Positions 27,743 to 35,201 of a stretch of DNA of 64,000 nucleotides are shown here, piece by piece; the stretch's first letter is position 1, and each line of letters starts with the position of its first letter. The notes beneath the pieces were generated by a model, which did not search any database, had not been told where the DNA came from, and saw only the letters and a list, made by a program, of their open reading frames with translations. This DNA comes from Candidatus Neomarinimicrobiota bacterium (GTDB lineage Bacteria; Fidelibacterota; Marinisomatia; Marinisomatales; TCS55): positions 62,001-126,000 of the forward strand of contig JABIDL010000010.1 of the NCBI GenBank assembly GCA_018651745.1, written 5' to 3'. Position numbers and translations under genes: made by a program.

Positions 27743-28699
27743 TTAAATCATCCCCTTTATTTTATGCAGTTTATTATCCCCACCTTGTACCAAAGCATAA
27801 TCAAACCCATTTTTTAGACACGCAAACCCATTCCTGCCGTCTTTCCGAATAGCAATATAAGCAACTTGAAAATCGGGATTGCCATGATGTTTTTTTATCA
27901 CGCGCTTCAATGCTTCTTCACATGCTTCCGTTGGTTCGTAACCTTGCCGCATGAGTTCCACCACCAAGAAACTTCCAGTCGTCTTGATTACTTCTTCACC
28001 TAATCCTGTTGCGGCGGCGCAGCCAATTTCATTATCAACAAAAAGGCCGGCACCAATAATAGGACTGTCCCCCACTCTGCCATGCATTTTATAGGCCCAG
28101 CCACTGGTGGTGCATGCGCCGGCCAAGTCACCATTTTTATCTTGGGCTAAGACTGAAATTGTATCGTGTGTTTCATGGGGTGTCATTTCGCGACGTTTCT
28201 TTTTCCACTTTTCCCATGCTGCTTTAGATTCATCCGTAAGCAGATTCATTTCTTCAAATCCTTGTGAAACAGCAAATTGTCTTGCCCCTTCTCCCACAAG
28301 CATTACGTGTTTTGTATCTTCCATCACTTTTCGTGCCACTGATACAGGATGTTTAATATTCTGAACAAAAGCGACTGACCCTGCATTGCCGGTAGAATCC
28401 ATGACACAAGCATCTAAGGTTACATTCCCTTTTTCGTCGGGAAGACCGCCAAAACCGACGGATGTACTTTTGGGATCCGCTTCGGGAATACGTGCACCCG
28501 CTTCTGCTGCATCCATGGCATTGCCACCATTTTGAAAAGAAATTAATCCTGCTTCATTGGCCGGGAGACCGTGGTCCCACGTGGATAAAAGAATTGGATC
28601 ATTTTTATTGGTTTTGAGTTCAGTGTTACCAAATACTGCCTTTGGCGCAAACAACCCAATTGCACCTGTTTTTAAGAAATTTCTGCGTTTCATACCCAT
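27743..28699 (-). CDS. Twin-arginine-exported N4-glycosylasparaginase / type 2 asparaginase
   Basis: 318 residues. The N-terminus MGMKRRNFLKTGAIGLFA is a Tat-like signal. The Ntn-hydrolase motif is HDTISVLAQDKNGDLAGAC, with the Thr of HDT as the expected autocatalytic nucleophile, followed by HGRVGDSPIIGAGLFVD and GLGEEVIKTTGSFLVVELM. The family cleaves the GlcNAc-Asn bond or Asn/isoAsp peptides. Export to the periplasm or surface suggests a scavenging role. It overlaps the start-distal end of the DUF1761 gene by 10 bases. Confidence 0.88.
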   Translation of the reverse strand: MGMKRRNFLKTGAIGLFAPKAVFGNTELKTNKNDPILLSTWDHGLPANEAGLISFQNGGNAMDAAEAGARIPEADPKSTSVGFGGLPDEKGNVTLDACVMDSTGNAGSVAFVQNIKHPVSVARKVMEDTKHVMLVGEGARQFAVSQGFEEMNLLTDESKAAWEKWKKKRREMTPHETHDTISVLAQDKNGDLAGACTTSGWAYKMHGRVGDSPIIGAGLFVDNEIGCAAATGLGEEVIKTTGSFLVVELMRQGYEPTEACEEALKRVIKKHHGNPDFQVAYIAIRKDGRNGFACLKNGFDYALVQGGDNKLHKIKGMI

Positions 28700-29133
28700 A
28701 TTGCTAAAATAGCTCCCATGATTAATAGACCCACAAATTGGTAGCCTGTATTGATGAAATAGAATTGCCAGGATTTATCTTCGTATGCAACGGTGTTGAG
28801 TGAATAAGTGGCAATATAACCCAGCCAAAGCCAGAATCCGGTTGTGAGTCCGATAGCAAGATTAGACATTCCCGAATCTGTAAAAACTACTTTCATAAAA
28901 TCAACAATGTGGGCTGTGACAAAAGCCATTACTAATCCACCGATAAATGAAATAATAAATGGTTTGGCGCCGGGACCTTTTTCCTTCATCTCTTTCAGCT
29001 TTTCATCAGAGAAGCCCATGGCCTTGATCCACGGATTAGCAAACAACACCGGTGAATACCATAATCCGCCAATGATGAAAAAGATTATGGCCGAAACAAG
29101 TACAGCTAAATAGTTAATGGTTGGTTCATACAT
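28690..29133 (-). CDS. DUF1761 family membrane protein
   Basis: 147 residues from the ATG at 29133, chosen because AAGGAG lies eight bases upstream; an earlier in-frame ATG at 29205 lacks a site and would add a Cys-rich unrelated stretch. There are four membrane segments: LAVLVSAIIFFIIGGLWYSP, FIISFIGGLVMAFVTAHI, GLTTGFWLWLGYIATYSL, and FVGLLIMGAILAIWV. The pattern LWYSPVLFANPWIKAMG is typical of DUF1761. Function unknown. Co-directional with and overlapping the asparaginase gene. Confidence 0.85.
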   Translation of the reverse strand: MYEPTINYLAVLVSAIIFFIIGGLWYSPVLFANPWIKAMGFSDEKLKEMKEKGPGAKPFIISFIGGLVMAFVTAHIVDFMKVVFTDSGMSNLAIGLTTGFWLWLGYIATYSLNTVAYEDKSWQFYFINTGYQFVGLLIMGAILAIWV

Positions 29134-29257
29134 AATGATCTCCTTGATTAATAGGACGCAATTTATCATATGGAGACGTGGCAACACCATGTATTTACAA
29201 CACATCGCTCATCGATTATGAACAAAACAATTTGGGCAAAATGCTATTTATTTTTTG

Positions 29258-29285
29258 TTGAGAAATTGCTACATTAGTCTATCCT
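29258..29285 (+). promoter_or_regulatory. Predicted promoter for the 29319 gene
   Basis: TTGAGA at 29258-29263 and TATCCT at 29280-29285 with a 16-base spacer, 33 bases before the ATG at 29319. A strong AAGGAG site (around 29309) sits just before the start. Confidence 0.4.
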
Positions 29286-29318
29286 ATGAAGGGATAACCA
29301 AACCAGAAGGAGAATAAA

Positions 29319-29606
29319 ATGCTATTTCATGCAACCATTACGCATAGTTACCAAACCTGCCATTCACATGATGAAAATAAAAAAGCGAGAGTGATGGAGG
29401 CCATTCAAAACGCAGATGAAATTGGATTAAATGTCCATGGGGTTTATGTGGACCCACCCGGCCATGCGTTTTACATGGTTATAGAAGCAGATACTATGGA
29501 CCAAATTGTACAATTTTTTGACCCAATGCTAGAATTGGGTGATGCGGACATTCATCCTGTCATGAGTATGCAGGCTGCTTTGGATGCAATATCAAAAGGT
29601 GAATAA
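29319..29606 (+). CDS. Small DUF3303-like alpha/beta protein
   Basis: 95 residues. The start MLFHATITHSYQTCH and the ending with alternating strands and helices (GVYVDPPGHAFYMVIEADTMDQIVQFFDPML, then DADIHPVMSMQ) resemble DUF3303 and related ferredoxin-fold proteins, but the match is by memory and modest. No signal peptide. It has a good ribosome binding site and is followed after one base by a membrane protein gene, so they are likely coupled. Confidence 0.65.
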   Translation: MLFHATITHSYQTCHSHDENKKARVMEAIQNADEIGLNVHGVYVDPPGHAFYMVIEADTMDQIVQFFDPMLELGDADIHPVMSMQAALDAISKGE

Positions 29607-29607
29607 A

Positions 29608-29991
29608 ATGACTCTTAACACACTTTTCAAAATAAATACAGTGGTTGCTGGACTGTTTGGCATTGGATTCGTCATTGCACCCATTGCAGTCATGACACCT
29701 TATGGTATATCACAGGAGGCCATGGAAGCATCTGTAAATATGGCCAGATGGTTTGGCTCTGCCAATATTATGATAGCGCTAATCGTATGGTTTCTGAGCA
29801 ATTCACCCGACTCCGATGCAAAAACTGCTGTAGCAAAAGCATTAAGTATCGGCTTTGGCATTAGTGCTGCGGTCAGTATCCTCAATCAATTGTCAGATGA
29901 GATTGGCGCTCTTGGTTGGTCAACTGTTGCCATTTTTGCGATTTTTCAATTGGCGTATGGCAAATTCGGTTATTTAAATAACCAAAATTAA
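29608..29991 (+). CDS. Small four-span membrane protein
   Basis: 127 residues from the ATG at 29608, one base after the previous stop. An upstream in-frame ATG at 29584 lies inside the preceding gene. Four hydrophobic segments are visible: TVVAGLFGIGFVIAPIAV, NIMIALIVWFL, ALSIGFGISAAVSIL and STVAIFAIFQLAYGKFG. It resembles the generic DUF4345-like group of small integral membrane proteins, but I cannot name the family with confidence. It ends in a strong terminator. Confidence 0.7.
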   Translation: MTLNTLFKINTVVAGLFGIGFVIAPIAVMTPYGISQEAMEASVNMARWFGSANIMIALIVWFLSNSPDSDAKTAVAKALSIGFGISAAVSILNQLSDEIGALGWSTVAIFAIFQLAYGKFGYLNNQN

Positions 29992-29996
29992 TGAGA

Positions 29997-30043
29997 TTTA
30001 AAACCCATGCGAAGGATAATAAATCCTTCGCATGGGTTTTAAA
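29997..30043. terminator. Perfect 21-bp inverted repeat, bidirectional terminator
   Basis: The arms 29997-30017 and 30023-30043 are perfectly complementary around the five-base loop aataa. A-rich and T-rich ends allow termination in both directions. The stop codon of the minus-strand higA gene (30039-30041) lies within the right arm. Confidence 0.9.
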
Positions 30044-30341
30044 CTACTACCGGATCTAATATGACAGCTTTTGGTAATTTTTTTAGATTTTTTCCTGCAA
30101 TATACAAGTCCATGGCTTTTTGAGCATTTAGCCAGAATTCTGCTGTAGTATTAAATGTCGCTGCCAATTTTAAAGCCATTAAAGCACTTAATCCTGTGCG
30201 CTCATTCACAAGTCGGTTAACCACTTTAACATCACACCCAACATGGTCAGCCAGTTGTTTTTGACTCATATTTAATGGAGCCAAAAATTCATCTTTTAGA
30301 ATTTCACCAACAGATGTTGGTTTTCTTTGAATTCGAATCAT
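30039..30341 (-). CDS. higA: HigA family antitoxin (XRE-type)
   Basis: 100 residues. The order TSVGEILKDEFLAPLNMSQKQLADHVG, then RLVNERTGLSALMALKLAATFNTTAEFWLNAQ, is the standard HigA/VapI helix-turn-helix antitoxin. It binds and neutralises the toxin encoded just upstream and normally represses the operon. It follows the toxin gene by 20 bases, the toxin-first order usual for higBA. Confidence 0.93.
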   Translation of the reverse strand: MIRIQRKPTSVGEILKDEFLAPLNMSQKQLADHVGCDVKVVNRLVNERTGLSALMALKLAATFNTTAEFWLNAQKAMDLYIAGKNLKKLPKAVILDPVVV

Positions 30342-30361
30342 AACATGTCTCCTATTTTTTA

Positions 30362-30649
30362 TTAATGATAATCAATAATTGCCACATCAAAAGGCCCCAT
30401 TGAATTCCATTTAAAAACAATTCGCCATTGATTATTTATTCTGATACTGTACCAACCTTTCAATTTCCCTTTTAATAGTTCTAAACGATTGGATGGGGGC
30501 GATTTCAAATCAGAAAGAATATTTGCATAATTCATCATATCTAATTTCCGCTTTGCAATTTTAGTAAGATTTCTCCATCCAACTTTTTTCTTGACGATTC
30601 CAAAAACAAAAAATGTTTCCGTATTCTTGTCTGAAAAGGACTGAATCAT
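30362..30649 (-). CDS. higB: HigB family toxin (RelE/ParE fold)
   Basis: 95 residues. Family features are MIQSFSDKNTETFFVFG, a middle KRKLDMMNYA, LKGKLKGWYSIRINNQWRIVFKW, and the ending VAIIDYH. In the family these residues form the ribosome-dependent mRNA-cleaving site. First gene of the operon with a palindromic region directly upstream. Confidence 0.92.
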   Translation of the reverse strand: MIQSFSDKNTETFFVFGIVKKKVGWRNLTKIAKRKLDMMNYANILSDLKSPPSNRLELLKGKLKGWYSIRINNQWRIVFKWNSMGPFDVAIIDYH

Positions 30650-30659
30650 TATCTAAAGT

Positions 30660-30689
30660 TACCTTGCATAGGTATACCCGTACAAGGTA
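30660..30689. promoter_or_regulatory. Candidate HigA operator
   Basis: TACCTTG at 30660-30666 and CAAGGTA at 30683-30689 form an inverted repeat, with the palindrome GGTATACC (30671-30678) between them. A further AAGGTAT is at 30704-30710. It lies just upstream of higB, where HigA-type repressors bind. Confidence 0.5.
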
Positions 30690-30722
30690 TATATTCTATC
30701 AATAAGGTATAAAAATTTATAA

Positions 30723-31895
30723 TCAAGAATCGTAAGCGGCAATTCCCGTTTCAGCTTGCCCAATTATTAAGGTATGCATTTCGTGGGTGCCTTCGTAAGT
30801 ATAAACCGATTCAATATTTGCCATGTGGCGCATAATGGGGTAATCTTCTGTAATTCCGTTTGCCCCCAATATTCCGCGAGATATACTGGCAACATCTCGG
30901 GCTAATTCACAATTGTTCCGCTTTGCCATGGAGACTTGCTGAAAAGTCATGGTGCCTTCATCTTTCAATCGTCCCAGTCGATAAACCAACAACTGCGCTT
31001 CGGTGATTCGCGTCACCATTTCCGCCAACTTGGCTTGGGTCAATTGATATCCGCCGATAGGCTTGGAGAATTGTTTCCGCTCTTTAGAATATTCCAACGC
31101 GGTATTGTAACAATCCACAGCACAGCCAACCATTCCCCAAGAAATGCCGTAGCGTGCTTGGGTCAAACAACCCAATGGCCCTTTCAATCCTTCAATGTTT
31201 GGAAGCCTTGCAGAATCAGGAACTCGGACATTCACCATTGAAAGTTCAGATGTGACAGACGCACGTAAACTTAATTTTCCATGGATATCGCTGGACGTAA
31301 ATCCATCCATTCCTTTTTCTAATAAAAATCCACGAACAATGCCTTCTTCATCTCGAGCCCAGACCACAGCCACATCAGCCACAGATCCATTGGTAATCCA
31401 CATTTTGTTGCCGTTGATGATCCAGTCGTCCCCGTCCCGTTTACATCGGGTGGACATGCCACCTGGGTTTGAGCCGAAGTTGGGTTCTGTCAGTCCAAAA
31501 CAACCGATTTTTGTACCGGCACCCAAACCTGGGAGCCACTTGGCTTTTTGTTCATCCGAACCATAGGCGTGGATGGGATACATAACTAATGCACCTTGCA
31601 CGCTGGCAAAAGAACGAAGTCCTGAATCTCCTCTTTCTAATTCGTGAAGGATGAGTCCGTATGCCACATTGCTCACACCGGCGCCACCACTTTCTTCCGG
31701 CAGAGATGAACCCATAAAGCCCAGTTCGCCGAGCTTGGAGACCAGTTCCATGGGAAAGGTTGAATTCTCATAATGTTCATTTATAACGGGCATGAATTCC
31801 GTTTGGACGAAATCGTAAGCTGTTTGCTGAATCAGCAATTCTTCTTCTAACAGCAGATCTGTAATGTTATAAAAATCGGGTCCTAATTTTTTCAT
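30723..31895 (-). CDS. Acyl-CoA dehydrogenase, glutaryl-CoA dehydrogenase-like
   Basis: 390 residues. Motifs are GFMGSSLPEESGGAGVSNVAYGL, CFGLTEPNFGSNPGGMSTR, KMWITNGSVADVAVVWAR, RYGISWGMVGCAVDCYNTALEY, RKQFSKPIGGYQLTQAKLAEM, LGANGITEDYPIMRHMANIE and YTYEGTHEMHTLIIG, with the catalytic Glu in YEGT. The RYGISWG and NIESVYTYEGTHE forms are typical of glutaryl-CoA dehydrogenases, which oxidise and decarboxylate glutaryl-CoA to crotonyl-CoA and pass electrons to EtfAB (genes at 12562-14297). It follows the MmgE/PrpD gene by 12 bases. Confidence 0.9.
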   Translation of the reverse strand: MKKLGPDFYNITDLLLEEELLIQQTAYDFVQTEFMPVINEHYENSTFPMELVSKLGELGFMGSSLPEESGGAGVSNVAYGLILHELERGDSGLRSFASVQGALVMYPIHAYGSDEQKAKWLPGLGAGTKIGCFGLTEPNFGSNPGGMSTRCKRDGDDWIINGNKMWITNGSVADVAVVWARDEEGIVRGFLLEKGMDGFTSSDIHGKLSLRASVTSELSMVNVRVPDSARLPNIEGLKGPLGCLTQARYGISWGMVGCAVDCYNTALEYSKERKQFSKPIGGYQLTQAKLAEMVTRITEAQLLVYRLGRLKDEGTMTFQQVSMAKRNNCELARDVASISRGILGANGITEDYPIMRHMANIESVYTYEGTHEMHTLIIGQAETGIAAYDS

Positions 31896-31907
31896 AAATT
31901 TTCCTTT

Positions 31908-33344
31908 CTAATTAACCACAAGTTGTGACATAAAATCCCGGACAGTAAAATTCTCACAATTAAAAATCAATTCTTTGAGAGCTGTTAATTCATTTTCATT
32001 GAATTTATCTCCGGAAAGAGAATTAAATTTATTTTCCAAATCATCCATAGTCATGGGTTCTCGAGGATCCCCTTTGGGATATTCAAGGTATTCGGAATAT
32101 TCATTTCCGTCGTTTGTAGTAATCACAACCCTTGATGGCTGCTTTTCCGGAAACATTTTTTCGAATTCCTGTGAAGGTTCGCCCTTGATTTTATCTATTA
32201 CTTCAAAGATTTTTGGATCGTTTAATTTCTCATCAGAAAAAGAATCGGTAGTGATTTTTTTATCAACAATTGCTGCTGCCATACAATAAGGCAGCGAATG
32301 ATCTGCTGTTTCTCTTGATTCAGGACGGTATTTTGTAGGATCAAACAAAATATCATATGCTTGAGCAAAAGCAGTTACTTTGACTTCTTTAATGTCTGTG
32401 TAAATCAAATCATTGTTGATCATGGCATTCAAGGCACAGGAAATGTGCGTATGAGTTAGGGCTTCCGTGGGGAATGCTTTCATACCGCATTCCAAGATTT
32501 TATAATCTTTCCCCAGATTTCCCACTAATGCTTCAACATCCCATCCCCAAGATGAAATGCCATCACGTCCTTCCATATCCGTCGGGTTTAATAATTCATC
32601 TTTCGCATTCCACCCGATGAATGCATCCATGAATCCTTCTTTTCCTTCAAATACTTTCTCCGTTCCGGAATACCCTTTTTGTGCCATAAGTGCTGCAAAT
32701 ACACCGCTTTGTACCGCCATGGGATCCACTGTATTTTTCATCATGGTCAATTTCCCGGCTGTAGGACAGCCGATGGTATGATTATGACATCCGCTGATAC
32801 CGATGGCATTTACCATTTGATCAACCGTCAGCTCAAGAATTTTCCCTGCAACTATGGGCGATACAAATTGGGTCAAAGTCGCATGATGCCATTTCCGTTC
32901 ACGAACACCGGGTTTTGCAAATAAACATAGTCTTTGCTCGAATTCGTATGCCAGAACGATAGCAACTATCACATCCTTCATAGATGAATCCACTTTTTCT
33001 GCAGTACTCAATGCGGCCGGGATTATATCACTGGGATGGCTGGGGTCGTCTTTCCAATAAATATCGTTGAAATCCAGGGCACGAATCATGAGCGAATTGA
33101 TCAAGGCAGTATTCACCGCTGGTAATTCATCGCCAAAACCGATTACTTTGGATTCTGATGAACCGCCCATTTCCCGATATATGTCCAGAATCACATTTAC
33201 ATCGTGTGTTTTCATGCTACCAAAGGCACAACCCAATGAATCGTAAAGATACCGTTTTACCTCAAAAATGACATTTTCCGGTAAATCCTCGTATTTCAGG
33301 TTAACGGCAAATTCAGAAATTTGTCTTGCAATTGATTTATCCAT
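31908..33344 (-). CDS. MmgE/PrpD family protein
   Basis: 478 residues. Motifs are VKRYLYDSLGCAFG, ALDFNDIYWKDDPSHPSDIIPAALS, FVSPIVAGKILELTVDQMVNAIGISG, KLTMMKNTVDPMAVQSGVFAALMAQKGYSG, CGMKAFPTEALTHTHIS and ETADHSLPYCMAAAI. The family includes 2-methylcitrate dehydratase and cis-aconitate decarboxylase. Neighbouring aconitase and citrate lyase genes suggest a tricarboxylic acid substrate, but no methylcitrate synthase or lyase is visible here, so the exact reaction is unresolved. Confidence 0.88.
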   Translation of the reverse strand: MDKSIARQISEFAVNLKYEDLPENVIFEVKRYLYDSLGCAFGSMKTHDVNVILDIYREMGGSSESKVIGFGDELPAVNTALINSLMIRALDFNDIYWKDDPSHPSDIIPAALSTAEKVDSSMKDVIVAIVLAYEFEQRLCLFAKPGVRERKWHHATLTQFVSPIVAGKILELTVDQMVNAIGISGCHNHTIGCPTAGKLTMMKNTVDPMAVQSGVFAALMAQKGYSGTEKVFEGKEGFMDAFIGWNAKDELLNPTDMEGRDGISSWGWDVEALVGNLGKDYKILECGMKAFPTEALTHTHISCALNAMINNDLIYTDIKEVKVTAFAQAYDILFDPTKYRPESRETADHSLPYCMAAAIVDKKITTDSFSDEKLNDPKIFEVIDKIKGEPSQEFEKMFPEKQPSRVVITTNDGNEYSEYLEYPKGDPREPMTMDDLENKFNSLSGDKFNENELTALKELIFNCENFTVRDFMSQLVVN

Positions 33345-33401
33345 TTTTATCCTTATTTACAATGAATTTTACTAATCAAGCGAAAAGGTGTTTTCTTTTC
33401 T

Positions 33402-33440
33402 TTTAATTCGTGTTTTTCGTTTATTTCGTTGTTAATCAAA
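33402..33440 (+). repeat. TTCGTT-rich intergenic repeat, copy 1
   Basis: A tandem-like arrangement of TTCGT units (AATTCGTG, TTTTTCGTT, TATTTCGTTGTTAATCAAA). The tga stop of the minus-strand isocitrate dehydrogenase gene (33436-33438 on the plus strand as tca) lies in its terminal ATCAAA. Related copies occur at 34644-34679, 35120-35152 and 35167-35201. Confidence 0.7.
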
Positions 33441-34632
33441 GTTTTTCGATGATTGCGTTAGCCATTTGTGATGTTGATGCAGCGCCATTTTCAACCACAT
33501 CAGCCTTCCCCCGCATTTTTGCCATATCATATGTTCTGATTTTTCCTTCGGCTACAACATCGGCAACTGCTTTCCGGATTTTTGATGCAATGTCCTGTTC
33601 ATCAATGAAGTCCAGCATCATGCAGGCGGATTCAACCATGGCAATTGGATTAACTATCGAAACAGGATAATCCGCATATTTCGGTGCACTTCCATGGGTT
33701 GGCTCAAACACACCCACACCTGTTTCAGGATTGTATTGGGCACTGCAGGCAAAACCAAGCCCACCAATAAGTCCCGCAAAACCATCAGAAACAATATCGC
33801 CAAACATATTCCCGGCAACAATCACACCGTAATTTTCCGGATTTTTAGTCAGCCACATCATTTGAGCATCAATGTTTGTATTCCAAAGTGCGATATCGGA
33901 AAAATCTGCTTTTTGAATTTCCTGTGCCATTTTATACATCATTCCAGACGTTTCTCTGATAACATTAGGTTTTTCACAAACAGTGACAGATTTATAGCTG
34001 TATTTTTTAGCATGTTCAAACGCAGCCCGCAAAATTCTTTCTGTGGCATTTTTAGTGAATATCCTCGTTGATACAGAAATTTCCTCTTTGGGTGAGTCAC
34101 CGAAATTCTGTTGAAATTTAGGATGAGTCATGAGTGCATCATATACCTGCGGTGGTGGGTCACTCCACTCTACTCCGCCATATAACCCTTCCGTATTCTG
34201 GCGAAATATTGCTACATCCACTTCTGGCTCATCAATTACATCTCCAACACCTCTGCGTATGAAATTCAACGGATTTCCAGTATACGTCCGACACGGGCGC
34301 AAACAGATGTCCAGTCCAAAATGTTGACGCAAACCCACAATCGGACTGGAATACACCAATCCTTTTTCCTGTAAATCAGATGAGAGTTCATCAAACGCTT
34401 CATCCTTGGGTTTGGATGTAATAGCACCAAATAGAGCGATTTTATGTTCTTCAAGCAAATCAAGGGTTCTTTGTGGCAAGGGATTTCCTTCTGTTTTCCA
34501 AAATTCCCAGCCGATATCTCCTTCAACATAGTCAGCTTCAAATCCAGCCGAATCCAAGACGCGTAATGTTTCTTCTAATACAACTTTACCGATACCGTCT
34601 CCGGGCATTTTTACGATTGTTCTATTTGCCAT
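33436..34632 (-). CDS. Isocitrate/isopropylmalate dehydrogenase family protein (probably NAD-type isocitrate dehydrogenase)
   Basis: 398 residues. Family motifs are MPGDGIGKVVLEETLRVL, LFGAITSKP, LRQHFGLDICLRPCRTY, FRQNTEGLYGGVEW, RIFTKNATERILRAAFEHA, CEKPNVIRETSG, AGNMFGDIVSDGFAGLIGGLG and FEPTHGSAPKYADYPVSIVNP. The family decarboxylates 2R,3S-hydroxyacids with NAD(P). Position after an aconitase gene favours isocitrate as substrate; homoisocitrate or isopropylmalate are alternatives. It lies in the minus-strand citrate module, downstream of the broken GxxExxY gene. Confidence 0.85.
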   Translation of the reverse strand: MANRTIVKMPGDGIGKVVLEETLRVLDSAGFEADYVEGDIGWEFWKTEGNPLPQRTLDLLEEHKIALFGAITSKPKDEAFDELSSDLQEKGLVYSSPIVGLRQHFGLDICLRPCRTYTGNPLNFIRRGVGDVIDEPEVDVAIFRQNTEGLYGGVEWSDPPPQVYDALMTHPKFQQNFGDSPKEEISVSTRIFTKNATERILRAAFEHAKKYSYKSVTVCEKPNVIRETSGMMYKMAQEIQKADFSDIALWNTNIDAQMMWLTKNPENYGVIVAGNMFGDIVSDGFAGLIGGLGFACSAQYNPETGVGVFEPTHGSAPKYADYPVSIVNPIAMVESACMMLDFIDEQDIASKIRKAVADVVAEGKIRTYDMAKMRGKADVVENGAASTSQMANAIIEKL

Positions 34633-34643
34633 TTTTTCTCCTT

Positions 34644-34679
34644 ATTAACAACGAATTAAACGAATATAACGAAACAATT
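34644..34679 (-). repeat. TTCGTT-rich intergenic repeat, copy 2 (inverted)
   Basis: Plus strand reads TTAACAACGAATTAAACGAA then TATAACGAAACAATT, the reverse complement orientation of copies 1, 3 and 4. It lies 11 bases upstream of the isocitrate dehydrogenase gene start. Confidence 0.7.
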
Positions 34680-34723
34680 AAGAGCATCTATCATTGATTG
34701 ATTTCATGATATTATTTGAAATT

Positions 34724-35100
34724 TTATTTATTTAGTACTGACAGCCGTTTAAATTGAATAGGTATTTTACCAAAATTTATTACATACCAACTTCGTAATC
34801 TGATGCTTTCAAGTAATTGACTAATTGAGCATAATGATTGGGATGAAGTGTTTCCACTGCTTTTAATTCTAAAATAATTTTATTCTCTACAACTATATCT
34901 GCAAAATACTCACCAACATTTTCACTCCGAAAAAACACATTGATTAACTTTTGTTGTTCCATTTTAAGTCCAATGGATTTTAAAGCAATAATCAACGAAT
35001 TTTCATACACTTTTTCAAGAAAACCAATCCCTAATTCCTTTTGAACTTCAATGGCAGTTTTAATGATTAAATCTGATAAATTTTTATGTAATATTTTCAT
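34724..35100 (-). pseudogene. GxxExxY family protein, frameshifted near the C-terminus
   Basis: The intact part (35100 to 34780) gives 106 residues with the family signature GIGFLEKVYENSL, then LKMEQQKLINVFF, YFADIVVENKIILELKAVE and NYLKASDYEVGM before a taa stop at 34780-34782. In the frame reached by adding one base at that stop, translation continues INFGKIPIQFKRLSVLNK to a stop at 34724, which is the normal ending of this family. So a one-base deletion (or sequencing error) has cut the last 20 residues. The function of the family is unknown. It interrupts the citrate module and is flanked by short repeats. Confidence 0.8.
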
Positions 35101-35119
35101 TGTTTATATTTCAATAACC

Positions 35120-35201
35120 AAATTCGTTTGTTTCGTTTTGTTCGTTGTGAATCTCACATTTATTCCATTCGTTTGCTTCGTTTTATTCGTTGTGAATCAA
35201 A
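35120..35201 (+). repeat. TTCGTT-rich intergenic repeat, copies 3 and 4 in tandem
   Basis: Two near-identical units at about 35120-35152 and 35167-35201 share ATTCGTTTG, TTCGTTTT and TTCGTTGTGAATC. The tga stop of the minus-strand aconitase gene (tca at 35197-35199) lies in the second unit, in the same relative place as the isocitrate dehydrogenase stop lies in copy 1. Confidence 0.8.

Noticed and set aside
29134-29205. Longer DUF1761 start at 29205
   Set aside because: No ribosome binding site and a non-family Cys-rich stretch; ATG 29133 has AAGGAG.
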